Assembly: GCA_033398695.1 (NCBI GenBank)
Contig: CM065814.1
Span: forward strand, 102,364,501-102,428,500
Reading direction: 5' to 3'
DNA from: Orobanche coerulescens
Taxonomy: Eukaryota; Streptophyta; Magnoliopsida; Lamiales; Orobanchaceae
DNA length: 64,000 nucleotides
Part shown: one piece after another, positions 31,864-40,991 of the stretch
Layout of the letters: each line of letters begins with the position of its first letter
How positions within the stretch are numbered: position 1 is the stretch's first letter
Translations under genes and position numbers: made by a program
Notes under the pieces: model-generated
Seen by the model: the letters and a program-made list of their open reading frames with translations, nothing else
Database searches by the model: none
What the model was told of the DNA's origin: nothing

Positions 31864-33345
31864 TGTTGGGTTTTTTATAATCGGAGTAAAAACGCAGCGG
31901 AATAATAAATATGAAAACCCAATTTAGGATCTCATGTAGTAATTTAATTGTTTGATTAAAGGGTTAATCGAATTACCTTAATCCGATTGAACAATTCTAG
32001 ATCAGGACTAGAAGCAGATGAATATCTCCTTCCTCTTTTGGTGATCCACACACGAACAATTCCACAAGCCAGATTGCTAGATCCTTATGAATAATATTGA
32101 TAAATAGTACAACACAAATTCTTTAATAGAAGGATTGTACTATTGATCAAGATCAACTAACGGAAGAGGATTAGACGACCGAATTCGTTCTCCTACAGTA
32201 GGAAGTAGAGGGCCGATTTTTCTTGTTCTTGAAGGGGCGATTTTTAGCTCTTGTTTTCTTATTACAACTCCTTGTCCAAGACCTTATATTTATACTAAGT
32301 AAACCCTAGAGTCAAACTCTAGTATTTGCTTAGTTGCCCCTCAACTTATTAAATAATACAATATATATAATATCTAATATTATATATTACTTATTATTTA
32401 ATCTCCTTATAAATATAATATCCAATATTATATTTATTATTCTCAGTTGATATTTATTCCTACTTGTCTATAATTGTCGTACGTGCGACCCAAAAGACAA
32501 TTATTTATTCCATGTTGGCAATTATTTAATATCTTATTAAATAATAAATCATAAGCGGCCTCTAGCAAGACATTATGATTATCCAAATAATATAAGTTAA
32601 TAATCTATTAAACCTTTTAACGTGTCAAATCCCTTTGTCACGCGATATCATATTTGAACTAAATCACGGAGTTTGTCATACTTATTTATGTTCAAATGCT
32701 TTCTCGATCTTGAGTAGACTGATTGAATCAAATGACTCTTCATTTGAGCATGGCCATGCATTTCCTTCAGTCCTACTTATCGAGGGGCCCAGCAGATATC
32801 TCTCTCACTTAAGAGATGGACAAATCCCCATCTTGATTAGTCATTGCTCTCTACATGACTCCTACTAATCCCGATCGCTAACCTTTATGATCACCATGTT
32901 TCAGATGATGTTGGATTACGTCAAGGCATAGCAGTTATCATGTTGGACTCTATGATAATCTCAGGTTCAAGGATTTATTGACATACTGTTATATTGAGAT
33001 TCACTTACGACATTCCATACAGTGATCTCAATGCGGGTCTGTCCAGTATTGGTTCTCCAACCAATACCCATAAGATCGATCCGTACCATACGCATAATCA
33101 TCCGATGATTACCAATCAAACTTATACTAGTATATTAATCACTTGAGTCTCTACTCAACGCGATTGTACCAGGGGCATTTGAATAATCTTATTATTCGTG
33201 AATAACTATTATTCGATTATTATAATATTAAAATATGCACATATTATAATAATCAATGAGAAATAAATGATATCAAATAACTTTATTTATATGTGACAAT
33301 TACAAATCTAGGCACATCGAATGTCCTAGGGCACTTATCCTAACA
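31864..33345 (-). repeat. Copia-E 5' LTR (1482 bp)
   Basis: Right-hand LTR, matching 24901-26372 with few differences, adjacent to the PBS on its left and target repeat GTGAC on its right. Confidence 0.92.
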
Positions 33346-33445
33346 GTGACCCCCTGGGAAGTTTCTCAGGTGCGCGTGAGTGAGGACAAATTGCGCTAAA
33401 AAAGGCTCGTGTTGGTACAGTGGGGATAGTCGGACCAACAGAAAC

Positions 33446-34980
33446 GCTTACGTCCCAGTCCATCATTCAGCGATAGTTGATTCATGAAGGAATTTAGGTA
33501 TGGTTACAAGGCGTTCAAGGGCAATTATGTGTGATGGAATTAACTTCATCATTGATAGATGAAATCAAATCTAAACAATTAGATGATCCTCTGATTATTC
33601 GGTTACGTGATGAAGTGAGTAAGGGAAAGGTCCCAGGATTTGTAATCCATGAAGATGGAGCTATGAGATTCCAAAGTCGACTTCGTGTTCCCGATATAGA
33701 TGTTTTGAAGCAGACAATCATGAAGGAAGCTCACAGTGCGCCCTATTCTATTCACCCGGGCACCAATAAGATGTATAAAGATCTGAAGTAGAATTTTTGG
33801 TGGGGCAACATGAATAAAGATGTGGAGGAATACGTCTCGAAGTGTTTAATTTGCCAACAAGTTAAGATTGAACATCAACGACCTGCCAGAATGTTGAAGC
33901 CACTTCCGATTCCTGAATGGAAGTGGGAAGATATATCGATGGACTTTATTACCAATATGCCAAAGAGCAGAACGGGGATGAATATGATTTGGGCGATAGT
34001 TGATCGTCTAACCAAGTCGGCTCATTTCTTGGGCATTAAGGATACTTGGGGACCAGAAAAGTTGGCATGAGTGTTTATTTCAGAGATAGTCAGATTGCAT
34101 GGTACGTGGAAGACCATTATTTTAGATCAGTATGGTCGCTTTGTGTCACACTTTTGGAAGGCGGTTCATAAAGCCTCGGGAACCAAGCTGAACTTTAGCA
34201 CAACTTATCATCCTCAAGCCGATGGATAGTCCGAAAACACTATTCAGACAGTAGAAGACATGTTGAGAGCTTGTGACTTAGATTGGTCGACGGATTGGGA
34301 AATTCATCTACCGTTGATTGAATTCACCTACAACAATAGTTGGCATGCTTCCATTAGGAATGGCACCTTTTGAAGTATTGTACGGAAGAAGATGCATATC
34401 TCCCCTGTGTTGGGACGATTTGTCTGATTTAATGGGGACCGAACCAGAGTTGATAGTACAGACTCAAGAGAAGGTAGCTTTGAATCGTGAAAGGCCATTG
34501 AGTGCCTTGAGTCGGCAAAAATCTTATGCAGACGTGCGCCTTCGCCCATTATAATTTAGAGTTGGGGATCACGTACTCCTAAAATTTTCTCCTACCCGAG
34601 GAAATTTTCGTTTTGGGAGTCCAAGATATATCGGACCATTCGAGATTCTTGAAAGAGATGGGGAGTTGGCGTACAGGTTGGCTTTACCGCCATCACTGAT
34701 TCATATTCATAATGTGTTCCACGTATCCCAATTACGGAAATATGTACCGGATCCCAGTCATGTCATCAATTTTGGTGAGATCGAGGTGGCTAATGATGGC
34801 ACGTTCAAAGAAAAGCCAATCAAGCTACTCGAGAGTCGAGTCAAGCAATTGAGAAATAAACCAATCTCCTTGGTTAAAGTTCAATGGTCTCGACATGGAG
34901 TCGAAGAAGAAACTCGGGAGACTGAGGATAGTATGAAGTCGAGATACCCGGAATTATTTTCGTCTTATGTTTCGGGATGA
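33446..34980 (+). pseudogene. Gypsy-B integrase and chromodomain, broken
   Basis: Continuation of Gypsy-B pol after the Cassandra insertion. It shows the HHCC domain ([25 protein letters not shown]), then the DDE core [13 protein letters not shown] and a second motif altered to IILDQYGRF, where the usual SDR is LDQ, and SENTIQTVEDML holding the catalytic Glu after a stop. Stops at about 33789, 34068, 34227 and 34551, and a one-base shift near 34360, break it. About 15 bp encoding the RKGKLS loop are deleted near 34619. The chromodomain (VKVQWSRHGVEEET) ends at 34980. Confidence 0.9.
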
Positions 34981-34987
34981 AACTTCT

Positions 34988-35003
34988 TTTTAGAGGGAGA
35001 GTA
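34988..35003 (+). other. Polypurine tract of Gypsy-B
   Basis: TTTTAGAGGGAGAGTA directly before TGTAATACCC at 35004. Confidence 0.8.
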
Positions 35004-35154
35004 TGTAATACCCAGATAATTATTGTGTATTTTTACCTGTATTCGAAACTTGTAGCATTTGATTATGTGGTATTAATAATTAAGTGTGATTTCCCGTATT
35101 TGTATTCCTACGTTCATGAGTTTTCAATACATACATGCAAGCATCTGTACGTCA

Positions 35155-35545
35155 TAACATATGTTAGCTGTTGAGAATAACGTACGTTAAGAGCTGTAGA
35201 TAATGTACGTTATAGTCGAAGCATAGCGTACGTAAGCAGCAGTCAAAGGCAGATCAGATAAGGTCGGCGTGTGGAGCCAGGAGGAGATAATGTCGGATTT
35301 TCCCCGCGTGAACCTTGACAGCTTTTTGATAAATCAAGTCAACGAGGAATAGCATACGTTAAATGAATATAATAACGTACGCTACACAGAGCATATTACG
35401 TACGTAAAGGTGATGGTTAACATAGGTTAAGGAAGTCAGAAAACGAGGCAGTGAGCTACTGACGAATGTTAACGTACGTGAGGATTTGCACATAACGTAC
35501 GTTAATGCTATAGCATACATAATATATTCTGGATAACGTACATAA
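35155..35545. repeat. Three four-motif palindrome groups in Gypsy-B LTR
   Basis: Motif starts are 35155, 35178, 35201, 35223; 35350, 35373, 35396, 35418; and 35470, 35493, 35511, 35534. Intervals are 23, 23, 22; 23, 23, 22; and 23, 18, 23. Individual motifs vary (TAACATATGTTA, TAACGTACGTTA, TAGCATACATAA) but keep the grid. The last motif ends 12 bp before the TATA box. Confidence 0.9.
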
Positions 35546-35557
35546 AGATCAGGATCC

Positions 35558-35565
35558 TATAAATA
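35558..35565 (+). promoter_or_regulatory. TATA box of Gypsy-B 3' LTR
   Basis: TATAAATA, 12 bp after the palindrome array and just before ACCTCATTTCATTTC. Confidence 0.65.
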
Positions 35566-36841
35566 GGACACCACCTCATTTCATTTCTCAGTTTACACTT
35601 CGTCCTATACCTAATTTCCGAGACTTAGAGAGTTACCCTCTCGACCTTAACCCTTCATATCAGCCTCTAAACATAATCATTAAAGGCAAGGAGCTTTGGG
35701 GATTGGTGTTCAAGCGTTCGAAGTTGAGTTCATCAAGTATTTTCATCATTTTCTTCCGTATAAAGTATGTGACGATTCACCAATCTGGAGTTCATGTTCT
35801 AATTGTCGAATATGAACATGCTACTGAAGTTGTTGAGTTTGTTACTGAGATTATCAAGTTTATTATGAACAATATGATCGAACAACGCATATAGGGGAAC
35901 TAGATGGATTGAACTTAAGATTTATTCCTTGTAGAAGAAGATGATGATCATGTTGAACCTAGTTACGAGTTTTATGTGATGATTATGGTGTTCTTCAAGA
36001 TAAGTCCGAGATCATTTTGCATTAGATTGATGATGGGTATGGTTAGGATCCTTGTAGGACGAGGTATAATTGAAGAATTCAATCGAAAGATGTGTTTAGA
36101 CTTGATTGAAACATTATGAGATTATTGTTCGGATAAGAATTGTAGTGATGATTCGACCAGTATGGCTTGGGGCAGATTAGTCTGTTTATCATAATCGGAT
36201 ATATTATGTCTTTTCATGTTCGTATAATTTTTAGAAGAAATTTTCCGGAATCATTAGTTATATTGGTGTTATTGTATAATTAAGGTTCGGATATTGTGAA
36301 TTGATCGAGTGAGAGTTCTTCGAGGGGGTTGAAGGTTATTGGAAGTATCGATCCTTGTTGTCAATTCTGAGGCAAGTATCTTAATTTGATTTTGGTTTAA
36401 TGTTGATGATTTTGATCTTGCATATTGTCATTCAGGTTGTTGAACATGAGGTCGTCCAAGTTGATTTGTCATAATGTCGTTCATGTTATTGATTCATATG
36501 TTGTTCATGTTGATGAACATATTAAATTGCATATATGTATGTAGAGTTGTATTGTATATGTTATATTGATCCGATGGGATCGTGTGATCTATGCTGAGGG
36601 CGCTGGATCAATTGTCCACCTCGTGTTGGTCCGACGGGATCATCTTGGGATCTATGCTGCGGTCGTTGGATCATTGGATGGGTTTTCTGTAATATCCCGA
36701 TAAATTGTTGAGTATTTCATCTGTATTGAACCCTGTATTATTCGAATTTGTGATATCAACAATCGAAGTATGACCTTTCTCGTATTCGTATCCGTGTGCA
36801 TGATAATATCAACATGTAAATTTTCACATGCAATTACGTGA

Positions 36842-37232
36842 TAACGTACGCTAAGAAGAGAGCTTAACGTACGTTATCTGCCAAGGTTAGTGTACGCTAC
36901 GAATGAAGCATAGCATACGTAAGGCAACCAATAATTGAGCAGGACGGCTAGCACATGAGCCAGCTGGTGGTGGGCCCGGCCAGATCCTCACCAGATTCTC
37001 ACGGCATGAACCTGGACAGTTTTTATGTCAACGGGTGTTAACGTACGCTAAGGTATGTGTCTAGCGTACGCTAATAGGTGTTGCTTACGTACGTAACCTG
37101 ATGGTGTAGCGTACGTAATCGAGTACAGAATGAGACAGTAATCTATCATTGGATGATAGCGTACACTAAAGATAACAGATAGTGTGCATTAAAAGGATTA
37201 CGTACGTTATGCATGAAGGCTAACGTACGTAA
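36842..37232. repeat. Three four-motif palindrome groups in Gypsy-C U3
   Basis: Motif starts are 36842, 36865, 36888, 36911; 37039, 37062, 37085, 37107; and 37157, 37180, 37198, 37221. Intervals are 23, 23, 23; 23, 23, 22; and 23, 18, 23. The last motif ends 12 bp before the TATA box. The 3' LTR repeats the array from 44303 to 44693. Confidence 0.92.
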
Positions 37233-37244
37233 AGTCAGAAACAT

Positions 37245-37251
37245 TATAAAT
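37245..37251 (+). promoter_or_regulatory. TATA box of Gypsy-C 5' LTR
   Basis: TATAAAT followed by GGGACAGCACCCCATTTCATTTTG. The 3' LTR copy is at 44706-44712 with the same 12-bp gap. Confidence 0.65.
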
Positions 37252-38027
37252 GGGACAGCACCCCATTTCATTTTGTTTATATTTTCTTCACTTATCCTTC
37301 ACTTGTTTGAAGTCCAGAGAGCCTCCCCATTCTACATAAACATCCATAGACCTTCTATACTCGGCCTTTGGAGATTGAATATCACTTATATTGATCATTG
37401 AAGTTGAGAAGCATTTTGGATTGGCACACAAGCAACGGGAGTTAGACTCTACCTATTGTCTCGGTGTTTTTTTCATCTTAAGGTATGTTATGCTATCTCC
37501 AACCTTGGATTCGTATTCTTGAGGATGTTATGATCATACTACCAAGAATATTAGGTTTCATAGATGACTTATTTCAACCTAACATCATGTTTAGAAGTTG
37601 GGATGATTATGCTTAAGTTATCATTGTTAAGAACATCATAGTTGGAATCTTGTTACGTCAATGTTACGAGTAGTGTTCTGAGATTTATAATCCGTATTAA
37701 ATGGTGTTGCCATAATGATCGTAGACTAAGTATTGGTATCACTTTTGCTTAACGGAATTAGATGAAGGATCACCGAAGGTTGAAGTTGAATTGGTAAATT
37801 AATCTTCGTGATGAAGTTGGAATATATTGATGATATTGGTAACTAGTATATCAACCTCAAATTAACCGAATTACGTAAGAGAATTGTAATCAAGATTGGA
37901 GTATGACATCATGATGATATGCTTATCCTTGAAGTTGGAAGACATTGAACATCATTAGATCATTCAAGTTTACATGAGTGTAACATGTATGAAGTTAACG
38001 CACATTAAACTCTGAGAATTTCGTACA

Positions 38028-38290
38028 ACGAGTCAGTCGTCTGATCAGGGAGGATACTGTCAGCTGCATGTTTAGCGTGCGCTAGGCTCTGTATCTTACG
38101 TACGCTAAGGGGAGGAATTAACGTACGATATGTTGGGTAGGTAACATACGTTATATCATCAGACGAGTCAGTCGACTGATCCGAGAGGAACTGTCAATGC
38201 ATGATTAGCGTACGCTAGACTTCATATATTACATACGCTAATGAGCAGGCTTAACGTACGCTATGTTGGATACGTAACGTACGTTACACA
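38028..38290. repeat. Duplicated palindrome cassette downstream of Gypsy-C TATA box
   Basis: A roughly 133-135-bp unit occurs twice in tandem, each opening with ACGAGTCAGTCG and carrying four palindromes at exactly 23-bp pitch: starts 38073, 38096, 38119, 38142 and 38206, 38229, 38252, 38275. It lies about 830 bp downstream of the TATA box. The 3' LTR copy spans about 45490-45740. Confidence 0.88.
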
Positions 38291-38572
38291 GACCAGGCAG
38301 GATACATTTCGTTGAACTTTCGGCCGTAATTGGGATTACTAGATGTTCGTACGTTAATTACTCGATGTAAAATGAACTCTATATTATTTATTTTGTTTTA
38401 GGTCCGAATCTTACTACGTGATTGATCGAAGGGGCGACCTTCGAGTGCATTGATATTGGTCGAAGTTTTATTCTTGTCATCAATTCGAGGCAAGTACTTT
38501 AATTGTTTTACGTATTGATGTTATATATATTGTCGTGCATATATGTCGTTGTTGTACGTCCACTTCATGTTG

Positions 38573-38695
38573 GTCCGACGAGATCATCGGGGGATCTATG
38601 CTAGTGTGCGCTGGATCATCGGACAGGTTCTTCCACCACGTGTTGGTCGGACGGGATCATCGTGGGATCTATGCAGTGAACGCTGGATCATCGGA
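38573..38695 (+). repeat. GGTCCGACGRGA tandem units in Gypsy-C LTR
   Basis: Two units of roughly 70 bp, each with TTGGTCSGACGRGATCATCG, GGGATCTATGC and GCTGGATCATCGGA. The TCCGA and TCGGA ends of each unit can pair. The 3' LTR copy is near 46025-46150. Confidence 0.8.
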
Positions 38696-38847
38696 ATTAC
38701 CATGTGTATGTTGTGATGTCATGTTGTGATTATCATTTGTGTATGATATTTATGAGTTTCTCGCAGGAAGAAGCTCGTTAGTATTTTGTCATTTATGTTA
38801 GCTTTGTTCTTCGTAAATCGTTGAATAATATGTTGTGGTACTTGTAC

Positions 38848-38896
38848 TAGCATCGTTGTGCTAACCCCTCCGGGGGTGAACATTTGTTTATGTTCA
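38848..38896 (+). other. Row of three predicted hairpins in Gypsy-C LTR
   Basis: TAGCA (38848) pairs with TGCTA (38859); ACCCC (38864) with GGGGT (38873); TGAACAT (38877) with ATGTTCA (38890), a perfect 7-bp stem with a 6-base loop. GG follows, giving TTCAGG as in Gypsy-A. Confidence 0.65.
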
Positions 38897-39231
38897 GGAT
38901 CCAGGAGAGCAGGAAAACAACCACTGGAACTGCATGACGACGAGGGTGCAGAGTGATGTTCCGGCCGGGTTTAATTGTCTATTGTTTGTGTTGTTTTAAA
39001 TAGTACTCGAGTACATTGTTGGTTGTGATGTTGAATTTGGTTATGTATTAATATTCTTCATTTGGACGTTTGTATTTTCAGTATTGGCCCAGAACTATTG
39101 TATTTTATTTCAGTTACTTTCATATATTGGTATCTGTTATTGTTTTTTCATTTCTTCAGCCTTGTAAATTCTTATGTAAAGGATTTACGGCGCTGTAATA
39201 TTCCTGAATATATCGAGGGTGTTACAGAATA

Positions 39232-39243
39232 TGGTATCAGAGC
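39232..39243 (+). other. Primer binding site of Gypsy-C
   Basis: TGGTATCAGAGC, perfect methionine-tRNA-type PBS, 5 bp after the LTR. Confidence 0.9.
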
Positions 39244-39461
39244 TAAGATTATGGATATCTTGGTCATTGGGTTAAAATAGGGGTTATATATGTCTTTTGA
39301 AGTAACCGGCCGTGCATAACATCACTGTACTGCCTACGTTTTCGTGCGAGCGGTGGTTGTAAGTTCCTAAACTCTATCTCGTCCTTTACATGTTATACCT
39401 CTTTATACTTGAACATTAGAATGATATTGTTTCCTGTATATTGAGTATTTATGCTTACAGT

Positions 39462-40720
39462 ATGTTGAGAGAAGGACATGGACGTGGTCGTGGTCGCGGA
39501 CGCGGACGAAGGAATGCTGAAAGAGAAGCTTCGCCTTCTAATCAGGCCAGCCACATCTCAGGCGAGCCACAAGAATTTATTAACAACGAACCAGAACCTG
39601 CCGTTCCCGAAATCCTTCATCAGGTGGTTAACCAGATGACTCAGTTTGCTCAGGTCGTGGACCGAATGCAGGTGGCAGTGGGATTACAACAGGGAGAAAG
39701 ACAGCAGGGCATCCCAGACTTGGGAAATCGAGGAGACCGATGGCTCCAGGAGGTGGCAAAAATGCATCCGCCAAAGTTTGACAGTTTCTCGGAGATGCCG
39801 ACGTGGGATCACTGGCTTAGGGAGTTGTAGAAAGTGTTCGCAGGGATTAACTGCCCAGACAACCGGAGAGTTCCTATAGCCCAATACTTTCTGACAGGGG
39901 AAGCGTCCGAGTGGTGGGAATCCATCCGGCCAATAGATCATGATGCCGACTGGGGAGAATTTAAATTGATGATGGAAGCTCAGTACTGCCCTCGTCTAGT
40001 GAGGGAAGCCGAAGTTTGAGAGTTTTTATCCGCGCAGCCTTCGGATGTGCCAGTATCTCAGGCGATTAAGACGTTTAACCAGCAGCTGGCGTTTGTTCAA
40101 CATCTGGTCAGAACAGATGCGGAAATGATGATCCATTTTGATATGAGAATGAAACCAGAGATTCAGAGGTACATGTCTGGTTTAGAATGTACCACTCTCC
40201 GTCAATATCAGGATAAAGCGTTGGCGTATGAAATCAAAGAAGCAACAATGGAAAAGTTTACAGAATCCAAGAAGCATAAAGTCTGTGGTAGTTTCACAGA
40301 GCACAAGAGCAGTGGGCCCCGCAAGGCCCAATCATCCTTTCATTCGTTCAAGAAACCTCCGCACCCATCCAAGAGCGGAAAGAACTTCGGAACAGTATCA
40401 GCCACGACGGATGTAACAAGGAAGTGCTTTAACTGTGGTCAGACAGGACACTATTGACAAAATTGCCCCCTTCCTGCCGTGGCTTATTTTGATTGTGATA
40501 GAGAGGGACATCGTGCAGTGTTCTGTGAAGATGTTGCAATATCTTTTAGAGACCGTACATCACAGCCAGCTCAGAAGGAAGCAAGTATTCAGCAGACGCA
40601 GCAGAGTGTTCAGCTGCCCCAAAAGGGGACAGTTTGACCGAAAGGGGACATCGAGTGCCGGATTCGTTCCCCCACGCCTGTATGAGATGAGGAGGGTACA
40701 CGATCAGGATGCTGCTGTCG
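39462..40720 (+). pseudogene. Gypsy-C gag, broken
   Basis: Begins MLREGHGRGRGRGRGRR. A TAG at about 39828, a stop at about 40017 and a TGA at about 40455 interrupt it; a further TGA lies near 40635. Capsid motifs include PKFDSFSEMPTWDHWL, FVQHLVRTDAEM and LECTTLRQYQDKALAYE. The zinc knuckle reads CFNCGQTGHY, then the TGA, then QNC, and a second knuckle is reduced to FDCDREGHRAVFC. The conserved PPRLYEMRR segment leads into the protease. Confidence 0.9.
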
Positions 40721-40990
40721 CATCAGGTATCGTTCAGATCCTTTCACAACCAGTTAGTATTTTATTCGATAGAGGGGCTACACACTTTTTTATATCTTTG
40801 TCTTGTGTAAATCGTTTGAACATTTCTGCCTTTCATAATTGTGAACCTTATGTTATGGGTTTACAGAGTGGAGAGAGAATTGTGGGAAACTTAGAAACTA
40901 GAAATTTTCCTGTGTCAATTGGAGGCAGAGAGTGGCCCTCAAATCTGATTGTGATAGAAATGCAAGGCGACGACCTGATTCTCGTAGATG
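40721..40990 (+). pseudogene. Gypsy-C protease with altered active site
   Basis: Contains VSILFDRGATHFFISLSCV, where the catalytic DSG/DTG of aspartic proteases is DRG. Gypsy-A and Gypsy-B have DSG here. A frameshift follows near 40985, just before the linker resumes at 40992. The substitution would itself disable cleavage of the polyprotein. Confidence 0.85.
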
Positions 40991-40991
40991 A

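Larger units (their letters stand above)
24901..33345 (-). mobile_element. Copia-E: complete but inactive copia element
   Basis: 8445 bp on the minus strand: 5' LTR 31864-33345, PBS, long leader, gag-pol 26397-30297, PPT, and 3' LTR 24901-26372. Target repeats are GTGAA (24896-24900) and GTGAC (33346-33350), one mismatch. The insertion lies in the 5S-like box C of Cassandra LTR2. The LTRs start TGTTGGGTTTTTT... and end ATCCTAACA when read on the plus strand. Confidence 0.93.
24016..33440 (+). mobile_element. Cassandra-type TRIM with 5S rRNA-like LTRs
   Basis: A mini-retrotransposon of about 975 bp (885 plus 90) once Copia-E is removed: LTR1 24016-24332, PBS, 354-bp non-coding interior, PPT and LTR2 (24687-24900 plus 33351-33440). 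It is flanked by GAAAC at 24011-24015 and 33441-33445. The LTR contains an unmistakable 5S rRNA-like region, the hallmark of Cassandra elements, which are known to carry polymerase III-transcribed 5S sequence in their LTRs. The LTR1 start is TATTGGG where LTR2 has TGTTGGG, so the terminal TG is mutated. It encodes no protein and would depend on enzymes from other elements. Confidence 0.93.
35004..36687 (+). repeat. Gypsy-B 3' LTR, left part (continues 46671-47218)
   Basis: Begins TGTAATACCCAG. It holds three palindrome groups (35155-35545), the TATA box at 35558, ACCTCATTTCATTTC, and the start of the GGTCCGACGGGA tandem repeat. Gypsy-C splits it at 36687 with target repeat TTTTC. The remainder 46671-47218 carries the hairpin row (46862-46913) and ends CGGGATGTTACA. 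Total length without the insertion is about 2.23 kb. Confidence 0.92.
36688..39226 (+). repeat. Gypsy-C 5' LTR (2539 bp)
   Basis: Starts TGTAATATCCCG and ends GAGGGTGTTACA. In order: palindrome groups (36842-37232), TATA box (37245), CCCCATTTCATTTTG, a second pair of palindrome groups (38073-38286), GGTCCGACGRGA tandem units (38573-38695) and the hairpin row (38848-38896). Confidence 0.93.
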
